Source: DASRQK01 sp964436635 (GTDB lineage: Bacteria > Bacteroidota > Bacteroidia > Sphingobacteriales > Sphingobacteriaceae). From it: a stretch of 64,000 nt of DNA. A model generated the notes under the pieces. It was not told the origin of the DNA, ran no database searches, and worked only from the letters and a program-made list of their open reading frames with translations. The first letter of the stretch is position 1, and each line of letters opens with the position of its first letter. Below, piece by piece: positions 25,228 through 34,521 of this stretch. The DNA lies in the NCBI GenBank assembly GCA_964436635.1, contig CAYTDM010000008.1, positions 1 through 64,000 on the forward strand. Direction: 5' to 3'. The position numbers were made by a program, and so were the translations under genes.

Positions 25228-27165
25228 TTATTTATAGCTGCGTTGAGTCAACTTCACATTTTCGAATACGAGTTCCTCTTTGTGCAATACTTCTGGCTGA
25301 TTATCTCCTTTGTATTCCCATGCAGCAACATACGTAAAGCGTTCGTCATCTCGTTTTGCTTCCCCTTCTTCAGTTTGACTTTCTACACGGAAGTGACCTC
25401 CACAAGATTCTTCACGATTTAATGCGTCATCGACCATTAATTCACCCAGTTCAAGGAAATCCGCTACGCGCCCAGCCTTTTCTAATGACTGATTCATTTC
25501 CTCGTTCTCACCTAAGACTTTCACATCTCTCCAAAACTCTTCTCGTAATTCTTGAATTAGGCCTTTTGCTTTGCGCAAACCTTCTGCAGATCTTGCCATT
25601 CCGCAATACTCCCACATGATATGCCCTAACTTCTTATGAATATCGTCCACCGTTTTATTTCCTTTTAGTGATAATAAACGTTGAACTCGACCTTCTACTT
25701 CTTTACGAGTAATCTCAAAATTAGGATGGTTTTTATCTACTTGAGCAAAACCTAAACCAGCTAAGTAATCTCCGACAGTGTACGGAATCACAAAATAACC
25801 GTCCGCCAATCCTTGCATCAATGCGGATGCTCCTAAACGATTCGCGCCGTGGTCAGAGAAATTACACTCACCTAAAGCATACAAGCCTGGAACAGTCGTC
25901 ATTAAATTATAGTCTACCCAAAGTCCGCCCATAGTATAGTGAACAGCAGGGTAAATACGCATAGGCTGCTTATAAGGGTTTTCATCTGTGATTTGATAAT
26001 ACATATCAAACAAATTCCCATATTTTGCACGCACTGCATCTTCTCCTAAACGATTAATGGCATCTTCAAAATCCAAGTAAACAGCTACTCCAGATGCACC
26101 TACACCACGTCCTTCGTCCACCACTTCTTTCGCGTTTCTGGAAGCCACATCACGAGGCACCAAGTTTCCGAAAGATGGATATTTACGCTCCAAGTAATAA
26201 TCACGATCTTCTTCTTTTATATCCGAGACCTTGATTTCACCTTTGCGTAATTTTTGAGCTAATTCAACAGTTTTTGGTACCCAAACACGACCATCATTTC
26301 TTAATGATTCAGACATTAAGGTTAATTTTGATTGGTGGTCACCTGTAACTGGAATACAAGTAGGGTGAATTTGCGTATAACATGGGTTTCCAAAAAATGC
26401 TCCGCGTTTATGGGCTCTCCAAGCTGCGGTTACATTACATCCCATCGCATTCGTTGAAAGGAAGAAAACGTTTCCGTAACCACCTGTACACAACAAGACA
26501 GCATGACCTGCATGCGATTCAATCGCACCGGTAACCATGTCTCTGGTAATAATACCTTTCGCATGCCCGTCAATCGTCACGACATCTAACATTTCATGGC
26601 GATTGAACATTTCTACCTTCCCGGTGTTAATTTGACGGTTTAATGCTGAATAAGCACCTAACAAAAGTTGTTGTCCAGTTTGCCCACGCGCATAAAATGT
26701 TCGTGAAACTTGCGCTCCACCAAATGAACGATTATCTAACAATCCTCCGTATTCACGAGCAAAAGGAACACCCTGTGCCACACATTGGTCAATAATATTG
26801 ACCGATACTTCAGCTAAGCGATACACGTTTGCTTCACGCGCACGGTAATCCCCCCCTTTAATAGTATCATAAAAAAGACGGTAAATACTATCTCCATCAT
26901 TTTGGTAATTCTTCGCCGCATTGATCCCTCCTTGAGCCGCGATTGAGTGCGCTCTACGAGGACTATCTTGGTAGCAAAATGCTTTTACATTATACCCCAA
27001 CTCCGCTAAAGAAGCAGCCGCAGATGCTCCTGCTAAACCAGTCCCAACAACAATAATGGTATATTTTCTCTTATTGGCTGGGTTGACCAATTTAAGGTTA
27101 AATTTATGCTTCGACCATTTTTCGGCCAATGGACCCTCAGGTACTTTCGAATCTAACATATCCAA
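25228..27165 (-). CDS. sdhA: Succinate dehydrogenase/fumarate reductase flavoprotein subunit
   Basis: Oxidises succinate to fumarate (or the reverse) with covalently bound FAD. The 645-residue protein has the dinucleotide motif VVGTGLAGASAA (about 39-50), the flavin-attachment region RAHSIAAQGGINAAK (His73), substrate-site HYTMGGLWVDY and GLYALGECNFSDHGANRLG. Start at the first Met or the Met two codons on is equally possible. It is the middle gene of sdhCAB, six bases after sdhC. It matches the type-B enzyme common to Bacteroidota, which may work in either direction. Confidence 0.96.
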   Translation of the reverse strand: MDMLDSKVPEGPLAEKWSKHKFNLKLVNPANKRKYTIIVVGTGLAGASAAASLAELGYNVKAFCYQDSPRRAHSIAAQGGINAAKNYQNDGDSIYRLFYDTIKGGDYRAREANVYRLAEVSVNIIDQCVAQGVPFAREYGGLLDNRSFGGAQVSRTFYARGQTGQQLLLGAYSALNRQINTGKVEMFNRHEMLDVVTIDGHAKGIITRDMVTGAIESHAGHAVLLCTGGYGNVFFLSTNAMGCNVTAAWRAHKRGAFFGNPCYTQIHPTCIPVTGDHQSKLTLMSESLRNDGRVWVPKTVELAQKLRKGEIKVSDIKEEDRDYYLERKYPSFGNLVPRDVASRNAKEVVDEGRGVGASGVAVYLDFEDAINRLGEDAVRAKYGNLFDMYYQITDENPYKQPMRIYPAVHYTMGGLWVDYNLMTTVPGLYALGECNFSDHGANRLGASALMQGLADGYFVIPYTVGDYLAGLGFAQVDKNHPNFEITRKEVEGRVQRLLSLKGNKTVDDIHKKLGHIMWEYCGMARSAEGLRKAKGLIQELREEFWRDVKVLGENEEMNQSLEKAGRVADFLELGELMVDDALNREESCGGHFRVESQTEEGEAKRDDERFTYVAAWEYKGDNQPEVLHKEELVFENVKLTQRSYK

Positions 27166-27171
27166 TACTTT

Positions 27172-27945
27172 TTACTTCGTGAAATAGAAATACAATGGCA
27201 TCGCTGCGAATCCTGCTGGAATCAGCACTCCAAACACCCAAACTCCAATAAATTTAACGATAGGCGCATATTTTTTATGCGAGAATCCCAAGGTTTGGAA
27301 CGCACTCTTAAACCCATGTATTAAATGGAATCCCATCGCAGCCATTGCAACAACATACAAGACCACCCAATACCATTCTTGGAAAGTAAAGGCAACTTGT
27401 TTATACAAATCTCTTGCTTTCGTCACTTCAACACCATTTTCTACATAAGTTACAAAATCTGTAAACTCTGCAGCGGTTAATTCTTTTGAAGTGCTTTGAA
27501 GCGTGTTCAAATCAGTGGTATATTCAACGTAAGGAACTTGGTCTTTGTGAAACTTATACCAGAAATGGTACATGTGAGTCGCGATAAAGACAAGTAAAAT
27601 AGTTCCTAATAAACCCATATTTCTTGAGTTCCATGTGCTATTCGATGCGCCATCATAAGAAGCGTAACCTACCGGTCTTGCTTTCTTATTCACGATCGTT
27701 AACACAAGTGCATAAACCGCATGCACGACAATCGACACATACAGCAAGTAAGAAACGATTTTAATGGGTGCAAAATGGGTCATGGTGTAAGCATACTCGT
27801 TGAATGCTTTGCCACCATCATTATAAAACAATTGGAGGTTACCGACTAAATGCACGATTAAGAACATGCACAAAAATAGACCGGTCAGACTCATGATCAG
27901 TTTCTTCCCTATCGTAGAAGAAAACAGATTAATTCCTTTGCTCAT
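27172..27945 (-). CDS. sdhC: Succinate dehydrogenase cytochrome b subunit
   Basis: The membrane anchor and quinone-reacting subunit of complex II. The 257-residue protein has five hydrophobic segments (about 13-33, 60-82, 112-130, 185-206, 228-250) and conserved His residues at helix positions (LIVHLVGN, SIVVHAVYA, FIATHMYHFWY, MGFHLIHGFKS) that would bind two haems, as in type-B enzymes with a single diheme subunit. It is first in the operon; a TAGATTTG -7 element lies 50 bases upstream. Confidence 0.94.
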   Translation of the reverse strand: MSKGINLFSSTIGKKLIMSLTGLFLCMFLIVHLVGNLQLFYNDGGKAFNEYAYTMTHFAPIKIVSYLLYVSIVVHAVYALVLTIVNKKARPVGYASYDGASNSTWNSRNMGLLGTILLVFIATHMYHFWYKFHKDQVPYVEYTTDLNTLQSTSKELTAAEFTDFVTYVENGVEVTKARDLYKQVAFTFQEWYWVVLYVVAMAAMGFHLIHGFKSAFQTLGFSHKKYAPIVKFIGVWVFGVLIPAGFAAMPLYFYFTK

Positions 27946-27994
27946 TATCTATACAGATTAATCTACGTTGATGATTTACTTTAATTTTGGTAAG

Positions 27995-28002
27995 CAAATC
28001 TA
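27995..28002 (-). promoter_or_regulatory. Putative sdhCAB promoter -7 element
   Basis: TAGATTTG on the minus strand matches TAnnTTTG. A TTTT stretch 20 bases upstream (28023-28026) is a partial -33 element. The predicted leader for sdhC is about 40-45 bases. Confidence 0.5.
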
Positions 28003-28061
28003 CCAATTGATTCTATATAGTTAAAAACAAACTTGAAAAATAATCAATTTAGAATAATTCT

Positions 28062-28103
28062 AAGTTGTAGACATGGGTTTAACTCCCATCCCTACAACTT
28101 TTT
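28062..28103. repeat. Inverted repeat upstream of sdhC
   Basis: AAGTTGTAG (28062-28070) pairs with CTACAACTT (28092-28100), and ATGGG (28073-28077) with CCCAT (28085-28089), giving a long, slightly bulged stem. A T-run follows only on the plus strand, where there is no gene to terminate, while on the minus strand it lies between the end of a beta-barrel gene and the sdhC promoter. It may still end that gene's transcript as an mRNA 3' hairpin. Confidence 0.5.
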
Positions 28104-28130
28104 AAATAGAATTTTAGCTTACCTGGGTGG

Positions 28131-28733
28131 TTAGAACAATCGCAGCCCTAATCCGACAGACCAGCCTTTAAACTTTTGCTCTGGTGCATTGTCTTTTGAC
28201 AAACTATTCATGCCATGCTCGTAGCGAACATCTGCCCTAAGTTTACCGATATCCAAACCTACCCCTCCAACGAGTGCCACCGCAGAGTTCTTATACGCAT
28301 CGGTGTCGATTACTTGGGACAATGCGTCTCCTACATTTTTATCTACTACAAAAGAGAATAGCGGTCCTGCTTGAAACCGTACTCCAACTGGTCCCAATCC
28401 TACGCGCGACCCTAATAATAAAGGCACATCCACAGAGGTAAAATTGACATCTGCCTTTACATCACCATTATTAAAATCAAATTTAGCTTCAGAAGATTTG
28501 CCAGTAAAATAAACTTCTGGCTGAACATGAATAAGTCCACCAAATCGAGCCCAAACGCCCGCTTGATATCCTGTTTTGTTTTCAGAAGACAACCAACGAT
28601 TATCATCGGATCTCAATTGGGAAAAATTTAGCGCTCCCTTTAATCCAAATTGGAAAATTCCTTGAGCGTTGGAAATCATCATTCCAGACCCAAAAAACAA
28701 CACCACTAATAAAATCTTTTTAAATGCTTTCAT
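28131..28733 (-). CDS. Outer-membrane beta-barrel protein (PorT family-like)
   Basis: A 200-residue protein with a signal peptide (about 1-23, ending ISNAQG), then a compact barrel: FQFGLKGALNFSQLRSDDN at the start, VQPEVYFTGKS, VDVPLLLGSRVGLGPVGVRFQAGPLFSFVVD and a C-terminal KGWSVGLGLRLF ending in Phe. Those segments are the usual conserved pattern of PorT/outer-membrane beta-barrel domain proteins of Bacteroidota. It lies 36 bases after the GH10-like gene on the same strand. Specific role unknown. Confidence 0.85.
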   Translation of the reverse strand: MKAFKKILLVVLFFGSGMMISNAQGIFQFGLKGALNFSQLRSDDNRWLSSENKTGYQAGVWARFGGLIHVQPEVYFTGKSSEAKFDFNNGDVKADVNFTSVDVPLLLGSRVGLGPVGVRFQAGPLFSFVVDKNVGDALSQVIDTDAYKNSAVALVGGVGLDIGKLRADVRYEHGMNSLSKDNAPEQKFKGWSVGLGLRLF

Positions 28734-28769
28734 AATAAATGAATTAACTTGTAAACGAATATCAATACC

Positions 28770-30395
28770 TTATTTAATACCTGATTTTTGATTTGAATCG
28801 GTCAAATTTCGAGCCAAACGCTGCATTTCTATTTGGTCCTTGACCACGATAGCCAGATAATCAGAAGGCTTACTTTCGTTCTTAATTCGATCAATGGCAG
28901 TCACGACATACACATAAGCTCCATCAGGTCGGGTTTGTGAGTCGGTATAACTACGTTGCTTCGCAGCATATGAAATGTGTAAGATATTCTTTGGATCCTC
29001 TAAATTAATCTCCTCCCCTTTATTAAAGCGATAAATCACATAACCATATACCGGTTCACCATCTCCAGCCAATAGAGGCTCTTCCCACTCTAAGAACATT
29101 CCTTTTCCCTCTTGAATTGCTTGTGCAGCCACCCATTTTGGAGAATTAGGAGGAATGCTATCCAGCCAAGGCATGTTTGGTGGTAATGACTTAAACTTAT
29201 ATAAATCATATTGCAAGGAATCGCGAATACCGGCCAAGTTTTGGACAATGGATTTAGAACTATAAAACACGCTCCCATTGCTTTCTGGTGTCTTTCTCAA
29301 ATAGCGTATTTGATCCGGAATTTGACTCCTGTTTTTCCAACCTTCGCTGTTATTATTTGCCCTATATGAAGCATGCCCAATGTACAAATGCCTACCGTTT
29401 GCATTCATGCTCCACCAATCCACTAATTTTTCATAAGGCGCCGCTCGATAATAAAAAGGAAAATACAGTTGGGGCGTCACATAATCTACCCAACCTTCTT
29501 GGGTCCACTTTAACGCATCAGCATACAGTTGACGGTAGCCACTAAACCCATTGCTCTCAGAGCCTTGCGGATGATGTTGTTGGTTATCCCAAATACCAAA
29601 TGGACTGATTCCAAAACGCACATGTCTTTTTTCTGCACGAATCTTCTCGGACAATTCCCTCACCAATTCATTTACATTATTTCTTCTCCAATCTGCTACC
29701 TGAGAAAACCCTTCCCCATATTTCTTAAATGTTGCCGCATCAGGAATCGGCTTATTACCATCTGGATATGGATAAAAATAATCATCAAAATGCACCCCAT
29801 CGATGTCATAATTTTTCACTACCTCCATAATGATGTCAATGATGTATGCCCTCACTTCAGGAATGCCCGGATTGAACCATTTTTTTCCCCCATAACTAAA
29901 GAACCATTCCGGCTTTTTTCTGGTAATATGATCTGCACTCACATTCGCTTGAACCAAATCAAATGTAGCACGGTAAGGATTAAACCAGGGATGCAATTCC
30001 ATGCCTCGTTTGTGCGACTCTTCGATCGCAAATTCCAATGGATCATAAAAAGGCTGAGGCGCTTGGCCCTGTTTACCCATTAAAAACCGACTCCACGGCT
30101 CCTGGCCTTTCCCATAAAATGCATCTGCGGAAGGACGAATCTGCAAATAAATCGCATTCATCCCTGCACGTTGATGGTTATCAAGAATAGCGATTAATTC
30201 TTCTTTTTGCTTCGCAACCGACAAACCAGCTCTTGATGGCCAATCGATATTCGCGACAGTTGCAATCCAAACTCCCCGTAATTCCCGTTTAGGATGTGAA
30301 TGATTTTCAATGGCTTGCGCAAACAACATTTGGCTACCACAAAGACCTATCCAAACGATTAGGCTTAACAATATATTTTTACTCATTTTTTCCAT
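28770..30395 (-). CDS. GH10-like (DUF187/YngK-type) glycosyl hydrolase
   Basis: A 541-residue exported protein. The signal peptide spans about 1-27 (a second Met at residue 4 is an alternative start). The TIM-barrel domain starts at HPKRELRGVWIATVANIDWPS and contains YLQIRPSADAFYG, HPWFNPYRATFD, PGIPEVRAYIIDIIMEVVKNYDIDGVHFDDYFYP and RFGISPFGIW, all typical of the GHL10/DUF187 family. The C-terminal 110 residues look like a fibronectin-like domain. Relatives are thought to cleave peptidoglycan-type or other glycans, but the substrate here is not known. Divergent from sdaA. Confidence 0.9.
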   Translation of the reverse strand: MEKMSKNILLSLIVWIGLCGSQMLFAQAIENHSHPKRELRGVWIATVANIDWPSRAGLSVAKQKEELIAILDNHQRAGMNAIYLQIRPSADAFYGKGQEPWSRFLMGKQGQAPQPFYDPLEFAIEESHKRGMELHPWFNPYRATFDLVQANVSADHITRKKPEWFFSYGGKKWFNPGIPEVRAYIIDIIMEVVKNYDIDGVHFDDYFYPYPDGNKPIPDAATFKKYGEGFSQVADWRRNNVNELVRELSEKIRAEKRHVRFGISPFGIWDNQQHHPQGSESNGFSGYRQLYADALKWTQEGWVDYVTPQLYFPFYYRAAPYEKLVDWWSMNANGRHLYIGHASYRANNNSEGWKNRSQIPDQIRYLRKTPESNGSVFYSSKSIVQNLAGIRDSLQYDLYKFKSLPPNMPWLDSIPPNSPKWVAAQAIQEGKGMFLEWEEPLLAGDGEPVYGYVIYRFNKGEEINLEDPKNILHISYAAKQRSYTDSQTRPDGAYVYVVTAIDRIKNESKPSDYLAIVVKDQIEMQRLARNLTDSNQKSGIK

Positions 30396-30483
30396 CTTCC
30401 TGATTCAAAATCATTCCATCGGTAAAATTACGAAACAATCTCGAATAGTCATGTAATCAATTTTTAATGCGTGATATTTGGCT

Positions 30484-30491
30484 TATATTTG
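30484..30491 (+). promoter_or_regulatory. sdaA promoter -7 element
   Basis: TATATTTG matches TAnnTTTG; a TTTT at 30461-30464, 19 bases upstream, is a near -33 element. It lies downstream of the first in-frame ATG (30478), so that ATG would not be transcribed; this favours the ATG at 30529 as the start. Confidence 0.6.
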
Positions 30492-30528
30492 TAAGGAAGG
30501 AAACCATTTCCGCATAAAACTATTTGTG

Positions 30529-31956
30529 ATGTTAAGAGAACAAATTTCTGTATTTGATATATTTAAGATTGGCATTGGCCCGTCCAGTTCGCACACTTTG
30601 GGTCCTTGGAGGGCTGCGCAACGTTTTACAGCATCTTTAATCGAACAAGGTGTACTAAACGAAGTGGTTCAGGTCAAAATATTATTGTACGGTTCCCTGG
30701 CAAAAACAGGAGTCGGGCACGGTACCGATGTAGCGATCTTATTGGGTTTAAGTGGAGACGACCCTGTGACCATGGATGTGGAGCAAGTGATGCCAAAATT
30801 CAACTCCATTAAAACGGAAAAACAATTAAATCTATCAAATCAACAGCTGATTTCTTTCTCTTATGCAGAAGATCTTATTTTCTTAATGAATGAAAGTTTG
30901 CCTGGCCACCCAAATTCAGTCACTTTTCAAGCATTTTTATCGAGCGGAAAAGCGATCAGTGAAACCTATTACTCGGTAGGTGGAGGTTTTGTGGTGAAAG
31001 AAGGCGAATCTGCTTCAGAAAAAAAGTCGGTGGATTTACCCTTCCCTATAGAAAATGCGAATGATTTATTAATCGGTTGCATGCGTACTGGTTTGAAAAT
31101 TTCAGAACTGGTGATGGAAAACGAACATTCCTGGAGAAGTGAAAAGGATACGAGGGATGGCATCATGCACATTGTGAACACTATGAAATCCTGTATCTAC
31201 CGGGGATGTCATACATCAGGTATTTTACCGGGTGGATTAAATGTGCAGCGAAGAGCCTATGCGCTAAATAAAAAATTATTGGCAGGCAAATCGTACTCTA
31301 ATTATGAGGAATGGTTGGAGCGAATTCGTGAAGGAGGTTCTTCTTTTGAATATATTTTGGATTGGGTGAGTTGTTTTGCGTTAGCGGTAAATGAAGAAAA
31401 TGCTGCTTTCGGCCGCGTGGTAACTGCGCCTACAAACGGAGCGGCAGGTGTAATTCCAGCGGTTCTCCAATTTTATATAACATTCAAAGGGGGCGAAATA
31501 GAAGATAATATCGTGCAATTTGTGGCTACAGCGGCGGAAATTGGGAGTATTTTCAAGAAAGGTGCGACCATTTCAGCAGCGATGGGAGGTTGTCAGGCTG
31601 AGATCGGTGTGTCTTCAGCCATGGCAGCGGGCGGGTTGACGGAATGTTTAGGCGGATCCCAACGACAGGTTTTGATGGCGGCAGAAATCGCCATGGAACA
31701 CCATTTGGGATTGACCTGTGACCCGATCGGAGGATTGGTTCAAATTCCATGTATAGAACGCAATACCATGGGAGCCATTAAAGCGATTACGGCTGCACAA
31801 TTGGCGTTGCAAACCAATCCAGATAAAGCAAAAGTAAGTTTGGACGCAGTAGTAAAAACGATGTGGGACACCGCTCAAGATATGAATGTGAAGTATAAAG
31901 AAACAGCGGATGGTGGCTTAGCAGTCAATATCCCACTAAGCCTACCAGAATGTTAA
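30529..31956 (+). CDS. sdaA: L-serine ammonia-lyase (iron-sulfur type)
   Basis: Deaminates L-serine to pyruvate and ammonia using an oxygen-sensitive 4Fe-4S cluster. The 475-residue single-chain protein joins the beta domain (SVFDIFKIGIGPSSSHTLGPW at the start) and the alpha domain with GCQAEIGVSSAMAAGG and CDPIGGLVQIPCIERN, which hold the cluster Cys residues. I use the internal Met (MLREQISVFD) because a -7 promoter element sits just downstream of the earlier ATG and because family members start there. The stop overlaps the msrA stop by four bases in convergent orientation. Confidence 0.95.
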   Translation: MLREQISVFDIFKIGIGPSSSHTLGPWRAAQRFTASLIEQGVLNEVVQVKILLYGSLAKTGVGHGTDVAILLGLSGDDPVTMDVEQVMPKFNSIKTEKQLNLSNQQLISFSYAEDLIFLMNESLPGHPNSVTFQAFLSSGKAISETYYSVGGGFVVKEGESASEKKSVDLPFPIENANDLLIGCMRTGLKISELVMENEHSWRSEKDTRDGIMHIVNTMKSCIYRGCHTSGILPGGLNVQRRAYALNKKLLAGKSYSNYEEWLERIREGGSSFEYILDWVSCFALAVNEENAAFGRVVTAPTNGAAGVIPAVLQFYITFKGGEIEDNIVQFVATAAEIGSIFKKGATISAAMGGCQAEIGVSSAMAAGGLTECLGGSQRQVLMAAEIAMEHHLGLTCDPIGGLVQIPCIERNTMGAIKAITAAQLALQTNPDKAKVSLDAVVKTMWDTAQDMNVKYKETADGGLAVNIPLSLPEC

Positions 31957-32471
31957 TGGGCCGTATAGCTCGCTAAAAATTTCGAAAGTTTAGGAGCGAT
32001 AACAGCTGCGCAATAAGGATTTTGAGGATTCCTATTAAAATAATCCTTGTGATAGTCCTCGGCTACATAAAAAATGGAAGCCGGCGTCACTTCCGTGACG
32101 ATTGGTTTTTCGTACACGCCTTCCGCAGTTAGTGCTTGAATAAATTGATTTGCGGCCTCTTCTTGTGCTGCGTCATGGAAAAATACAGCAGAGCGATATT
32201 GAGTACCCACATCTTCTCCTTGTCGATTCAAACTCGTGGGGTCATGGGTTTTAAAAAAAACTCCTAATAGGGATTCGTAGCTAACTTGTGCTGGGTCGTA
32301 ATCTATTTGAATGACCTCTGCATGCCCTGTTTGGCCAGTACAGACTTCTTCATAGGTGGGATTTTCTTTGGTTCCCCCCATATATCCTGGCAAAACTTGA
32401 TTTACTCCGTTAATTCGTTGAAATATGGTCTCTGTGCACCAAAAGCACCCTCCTCCAAATGTTGCAATCAT
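31953..32471 (-). CDS. msrA: Peptide methionine-S-sulfoxide reductase
   Basis: Repairs methionine-S-sulfoxide in proteins, in the cytoplasm with thioredoxin. The 172-residue protein has the catalytic GGGCFWCTE (Cys9, with Cys12 nearby), GYMGGTKENPTYEEVCTGQTGHAEVIQIDYDP and the DPTSLNRQGEDVGTQYRS segment, all standard. It follows the LLM oxidoreductase after 32 bases on the same strand and meets sdaA tail to tail over TTAA. Confidence 0.96.
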   Translation of the reverse strand: MIATFGGGCFWCTETIFQRINGVNQVLPGYMGGTKENPTYEEVCTGQTGHAEVIQIDYDPAQVSYESLLGVFFKTHDPTSLNRQGEDVGTQYRSAVFFHDAAQEEAANQFIQALTAEGVYEKPIVTEVTPASIFYVAEDYHKDYFNRNPQNPYCAAVIAPKLSKFLASYTAH

Positions 32472-32503
32472 GATATGATAAGTTAAATGTAATCGTTCTT
32501 TTC

Positions 32504-33511
32504 TTATTCGTTATTAAATGCCTCCTTAAGCAAAGTAAATGAGCGCAATTTTGCTTCTAAATCATAGATATGACTAGTGACCATCACTTCATTTAATTGA
32601 TGTTCTTCTACAAAGCCACCCAAAGATGCCTTTACTTGCTCTTTTGAGCCTATAAATGTACAAGAAATCATGGATTGAACGGCATCTTGAACCTCTGGAG
32701 AATTAAAAATTTCTGGCAAGGGTCCAGGAGGCAATAGCCCGCTTCGAGAATTTGTCAAAATACCCAAAAACAATCGATATAAACTCGTAGACAAATGCAT
32801 GGCTTCTTCCTCGCGGTCCGCTGCGATTACATTTACACAGGCCATCACATAGGGAGCAGTTAGTTGGTCCGATGGCACAAAATTCCGCCTATATATTTCC
32901 AAAGCGGACTCAAATTGTCTTGGGGCAAAATGCGTTGCAAATGCATACGGCAAACCCATTTGCGCAGCTAAATATGCACTATCGGTACTGGAACCTAAAA
33001 TCCAAATCGGAATATCAAGACCTTCTCCAGGAAAAGCTCTTACTTTCGCTAAGGGGTCGGTGTTTCCGAAAAAGCGTTGCAATTCTTTCACATCAGCTGG
33101 AAACTGGTAAGATGTCTGGAGATTTCCTCGCCTTAATGCCATAGCAGTCACTTGATCGGTGCCCGGCGCTCGACCCAAACCTAAATCAATTCGTCCAGGA
33201 TATAGCGTTTCGAGCGTGCCAAACTGTTCTGCTACCATTAATGGGCTATGATTTGGCAACATGATTCCGCCTGAACCGACCCGCATGTGTTTCGTAGCGG
33301 CAGCCACGTGACCGATTAAAACGGCCGTCGCTGAGCTCGCAATGTGTTCCATATTATGGTGCTCAGCCAGCCAAAAGCGGTGGTATCCTAATGCTTCAGT
33401 ATGCTGCGCAATTTTTACTGTATTTCGAATGGCCTCAGCGGCGTTTCCGCCCTGATTTACTGTCGCTAAATCTAAGACAGAGATTTTAATATCTTTCAAT
33501 GAATGATTCAT
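32504..33511 (-). CDS. LLM-class flavin-dependent oxidoreductase
   Basis: A 335-residue bacterial-luciferase-like monooxygenase, cytoplasmic, FMN dependent. The family signature is plain: KISVLDLATVNQGGNAAEAI, GYHRFWLAEHHNMEHIASSATAVLIGHVAAAT, VGSGGIMLPNHSPLMVAEQFGTLETLYPGRIDLGLGRAPGTD and IWILGSSTDSAYLAAQMGLPYAFATHFAP. These match the MsnO8/YhbW-type group. The substrate is unknown. It follows sucD after a Rho-independent terminator, so it is likely expressed on its own or with msrA. Confidence 0.9.
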   Translation of the reverse strand: MNHSLKDIKISVLDLATVNQGGNAAEAIRNTVKIAQHTEALGYHRFWLAEHHNMEHIASSATAVLIGHVAAATKHMRVGSGGIMLPNHSPLMVAEQFGTLETLYPGRIDLGLGRAPGTDQVTAMALRRGNLQTSYQFPADVKELQRFFGNTDPLAKVRAFPGEGLDIPIWILGSSTDSAYLAAQMGLPYAFATHFAPRQFESALEIYRRNFVPSDQLTAPYVMACVNVIAADREEEAMHLSTSLYRLFLGILTNSRSGLLPPGPLPEIFNSPEVQDAVQSMISCTFIGSKEQVKASLGGFVEEHQLNEVMVTSHIYDLEAKLRSFTLLKEAFNNE

Positions 33512-33525
33512 CGAGGCAATTTACT

Positions 33526-33556
33526 AAAAAAGGCAATAGAAAATGATTCTATTGCC
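33526..33556 (-). terminator. Rho-independent terminator after sucD
   Basis: On the minus strand GGCAATAGA and TCTATTGCC (33548-33556 and 33532-33540) form a 9-bp stem followed by TTTTTT (33526-33531). It lies about 30 bases past the sucD stop and separates it from the LLM gene. Confidence 0.85.
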
Positions 33557-33586
33557 CTTCTTATAGTAGATTTGATATTTCTATGA

Positions 33587-34459
33587 CTACTTGGCTAATT
33601 CTTCAGCGATCGCTGCACCGATTTCAGCTGGTGATTCAACCACGCGAATTCCACATTCACGCATAATTTTCATTTTTGCGGCAGCAGTATCATCTGCTCC
33701 ACCTACGATAGCACCCGCATGCCCCATTCTTCTACCTGGAGGCGCTGTTTGACCTGCGATAAATCCTACCACTGGTTTTGTACCGTGTTCTTTAATCCAA
33801 CGCGCAGCTTCAGCTTCCATGCCACCACCGATTTCACCAATCATAATGATGCCTTCAGTTTCTGGATCGTTCATTAACAATTCTACAGCCTCTTTAGTCG
33901 TAGTGCCAATGATTGGGTCACCACCGATACCGATCGCTGTGGTAATTCCTAAACCAGCTTTCACTGTTTGGTCAACTGCTTCGTACGTTAAGGTACCCGA
34001 TTTAGACACGACGCCCACTTTTCCTTTACGGAAAATGAAGCCTGGCATAATGCCAATTTTAGCTTCTTCTGCGGTAATAATACCTGGGCAGTTTGGCCCA
34101 ATTAATCTTGAATTTTTATCACTCAAGTAGGATTTAACTTGAATCATGTCTTTTGTTGGAATTCCTTCGGTAATACAAACGATCACCTCGATTCCTGCAG
34201 CAGCGGCTTCCATAATTGCGTCAGCAGCAAATGCAGGCGGAACGAAAATAATAGACACATTAGCTCCGGTTTGGTCTACAGCATCTTGAACTGTATTGAA
34301 AACTGGACGATCTAAGTGCATCTGTCCACCTTTTCCAGGTGTTACACCTCCAACGACATTGGTTCCATATTCTATCATCTGGGAAGCGTGATAGCTCCCT
34401 TCATTTCCAGTAAATCCTTGAACGATTACTTTTGAATCTTTATTGACTAATACACTCAT
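33587..34459 (-). CDS. sucD: Succinate-CoA ligase, alpha subunit
   Basis: With SucC it makes succinate and ATP/GTP from succinyl-CoA in the TCA cycle. The 290-residue protein has the CoA-binding Rossmann motif VIVQGFTGNEGSYHA, the SKSGTLTYEA and GIGGDPIIGTT segments, and the phosphohistidine His247 in GHAGAIVGG. Length is standard. Unusually, sucC is not next to it (the neighbours are an LLM oxidoreductase and a methyltransferase), which is common in Bacteroidota. A TAGATTTG element lies about 20 bases upstream. Confidence 0.96.
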   Translation of the reverse strand: MSVLVNKDSKVIVQGFTGNEGSYHASQMIEYGTNVVGGVTPGKGGQMHLDRPVFNTVQDAVDQTGANVSIIFVPPAFAADAIMEAAAAGIEVIVCITEGIPTKDMIQVKSYLSDKNSRLIGPNCPGIITAEEAKIGIMPGFIFRKGKVGVVSKSGTLTYEAVDQTVKAGLGITTAIGIGGDPIIGTTTKEAVELLMNDPETEGIIMIGEIGGGMEAEAARWIKEHGTKPVVGFIAGQTAPPGRRMGHAGAIVGGADDTAAAKMKIMRECGIRVVESPAEIGAAIAEELAK

Positions 34460-34478
34460 TACATTGATTTTTGCATCG

Positions 34479-34486
34479 CAAATCTA
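34479..34486 (-). promoter_or_regulatory. Putative sucD promoter -7 element
   Basis: TAGATTTG on the minus strand matches TAnnTTTG, about 20 bases before the sucD start, which would give a leader of about 12-15 bases. No TTTG is at the expected -33 position (the nearest leaves a 24-base gap), so this is supported by one element only. Confidence 0.4.
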
Positions 34487-34521
34487 CACTTTTTACCGGA
34501 TAAGAAAAAGCAAATTTATAC

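Noticed and set aside
29529..30083. 184-residue open frame on the plus strand
   Set aside because: It lies entirely opposite the GH10-like gene, has no family resemblance and an odd Ile/His/Cys-rich composition, as expected for an antisense shadow.
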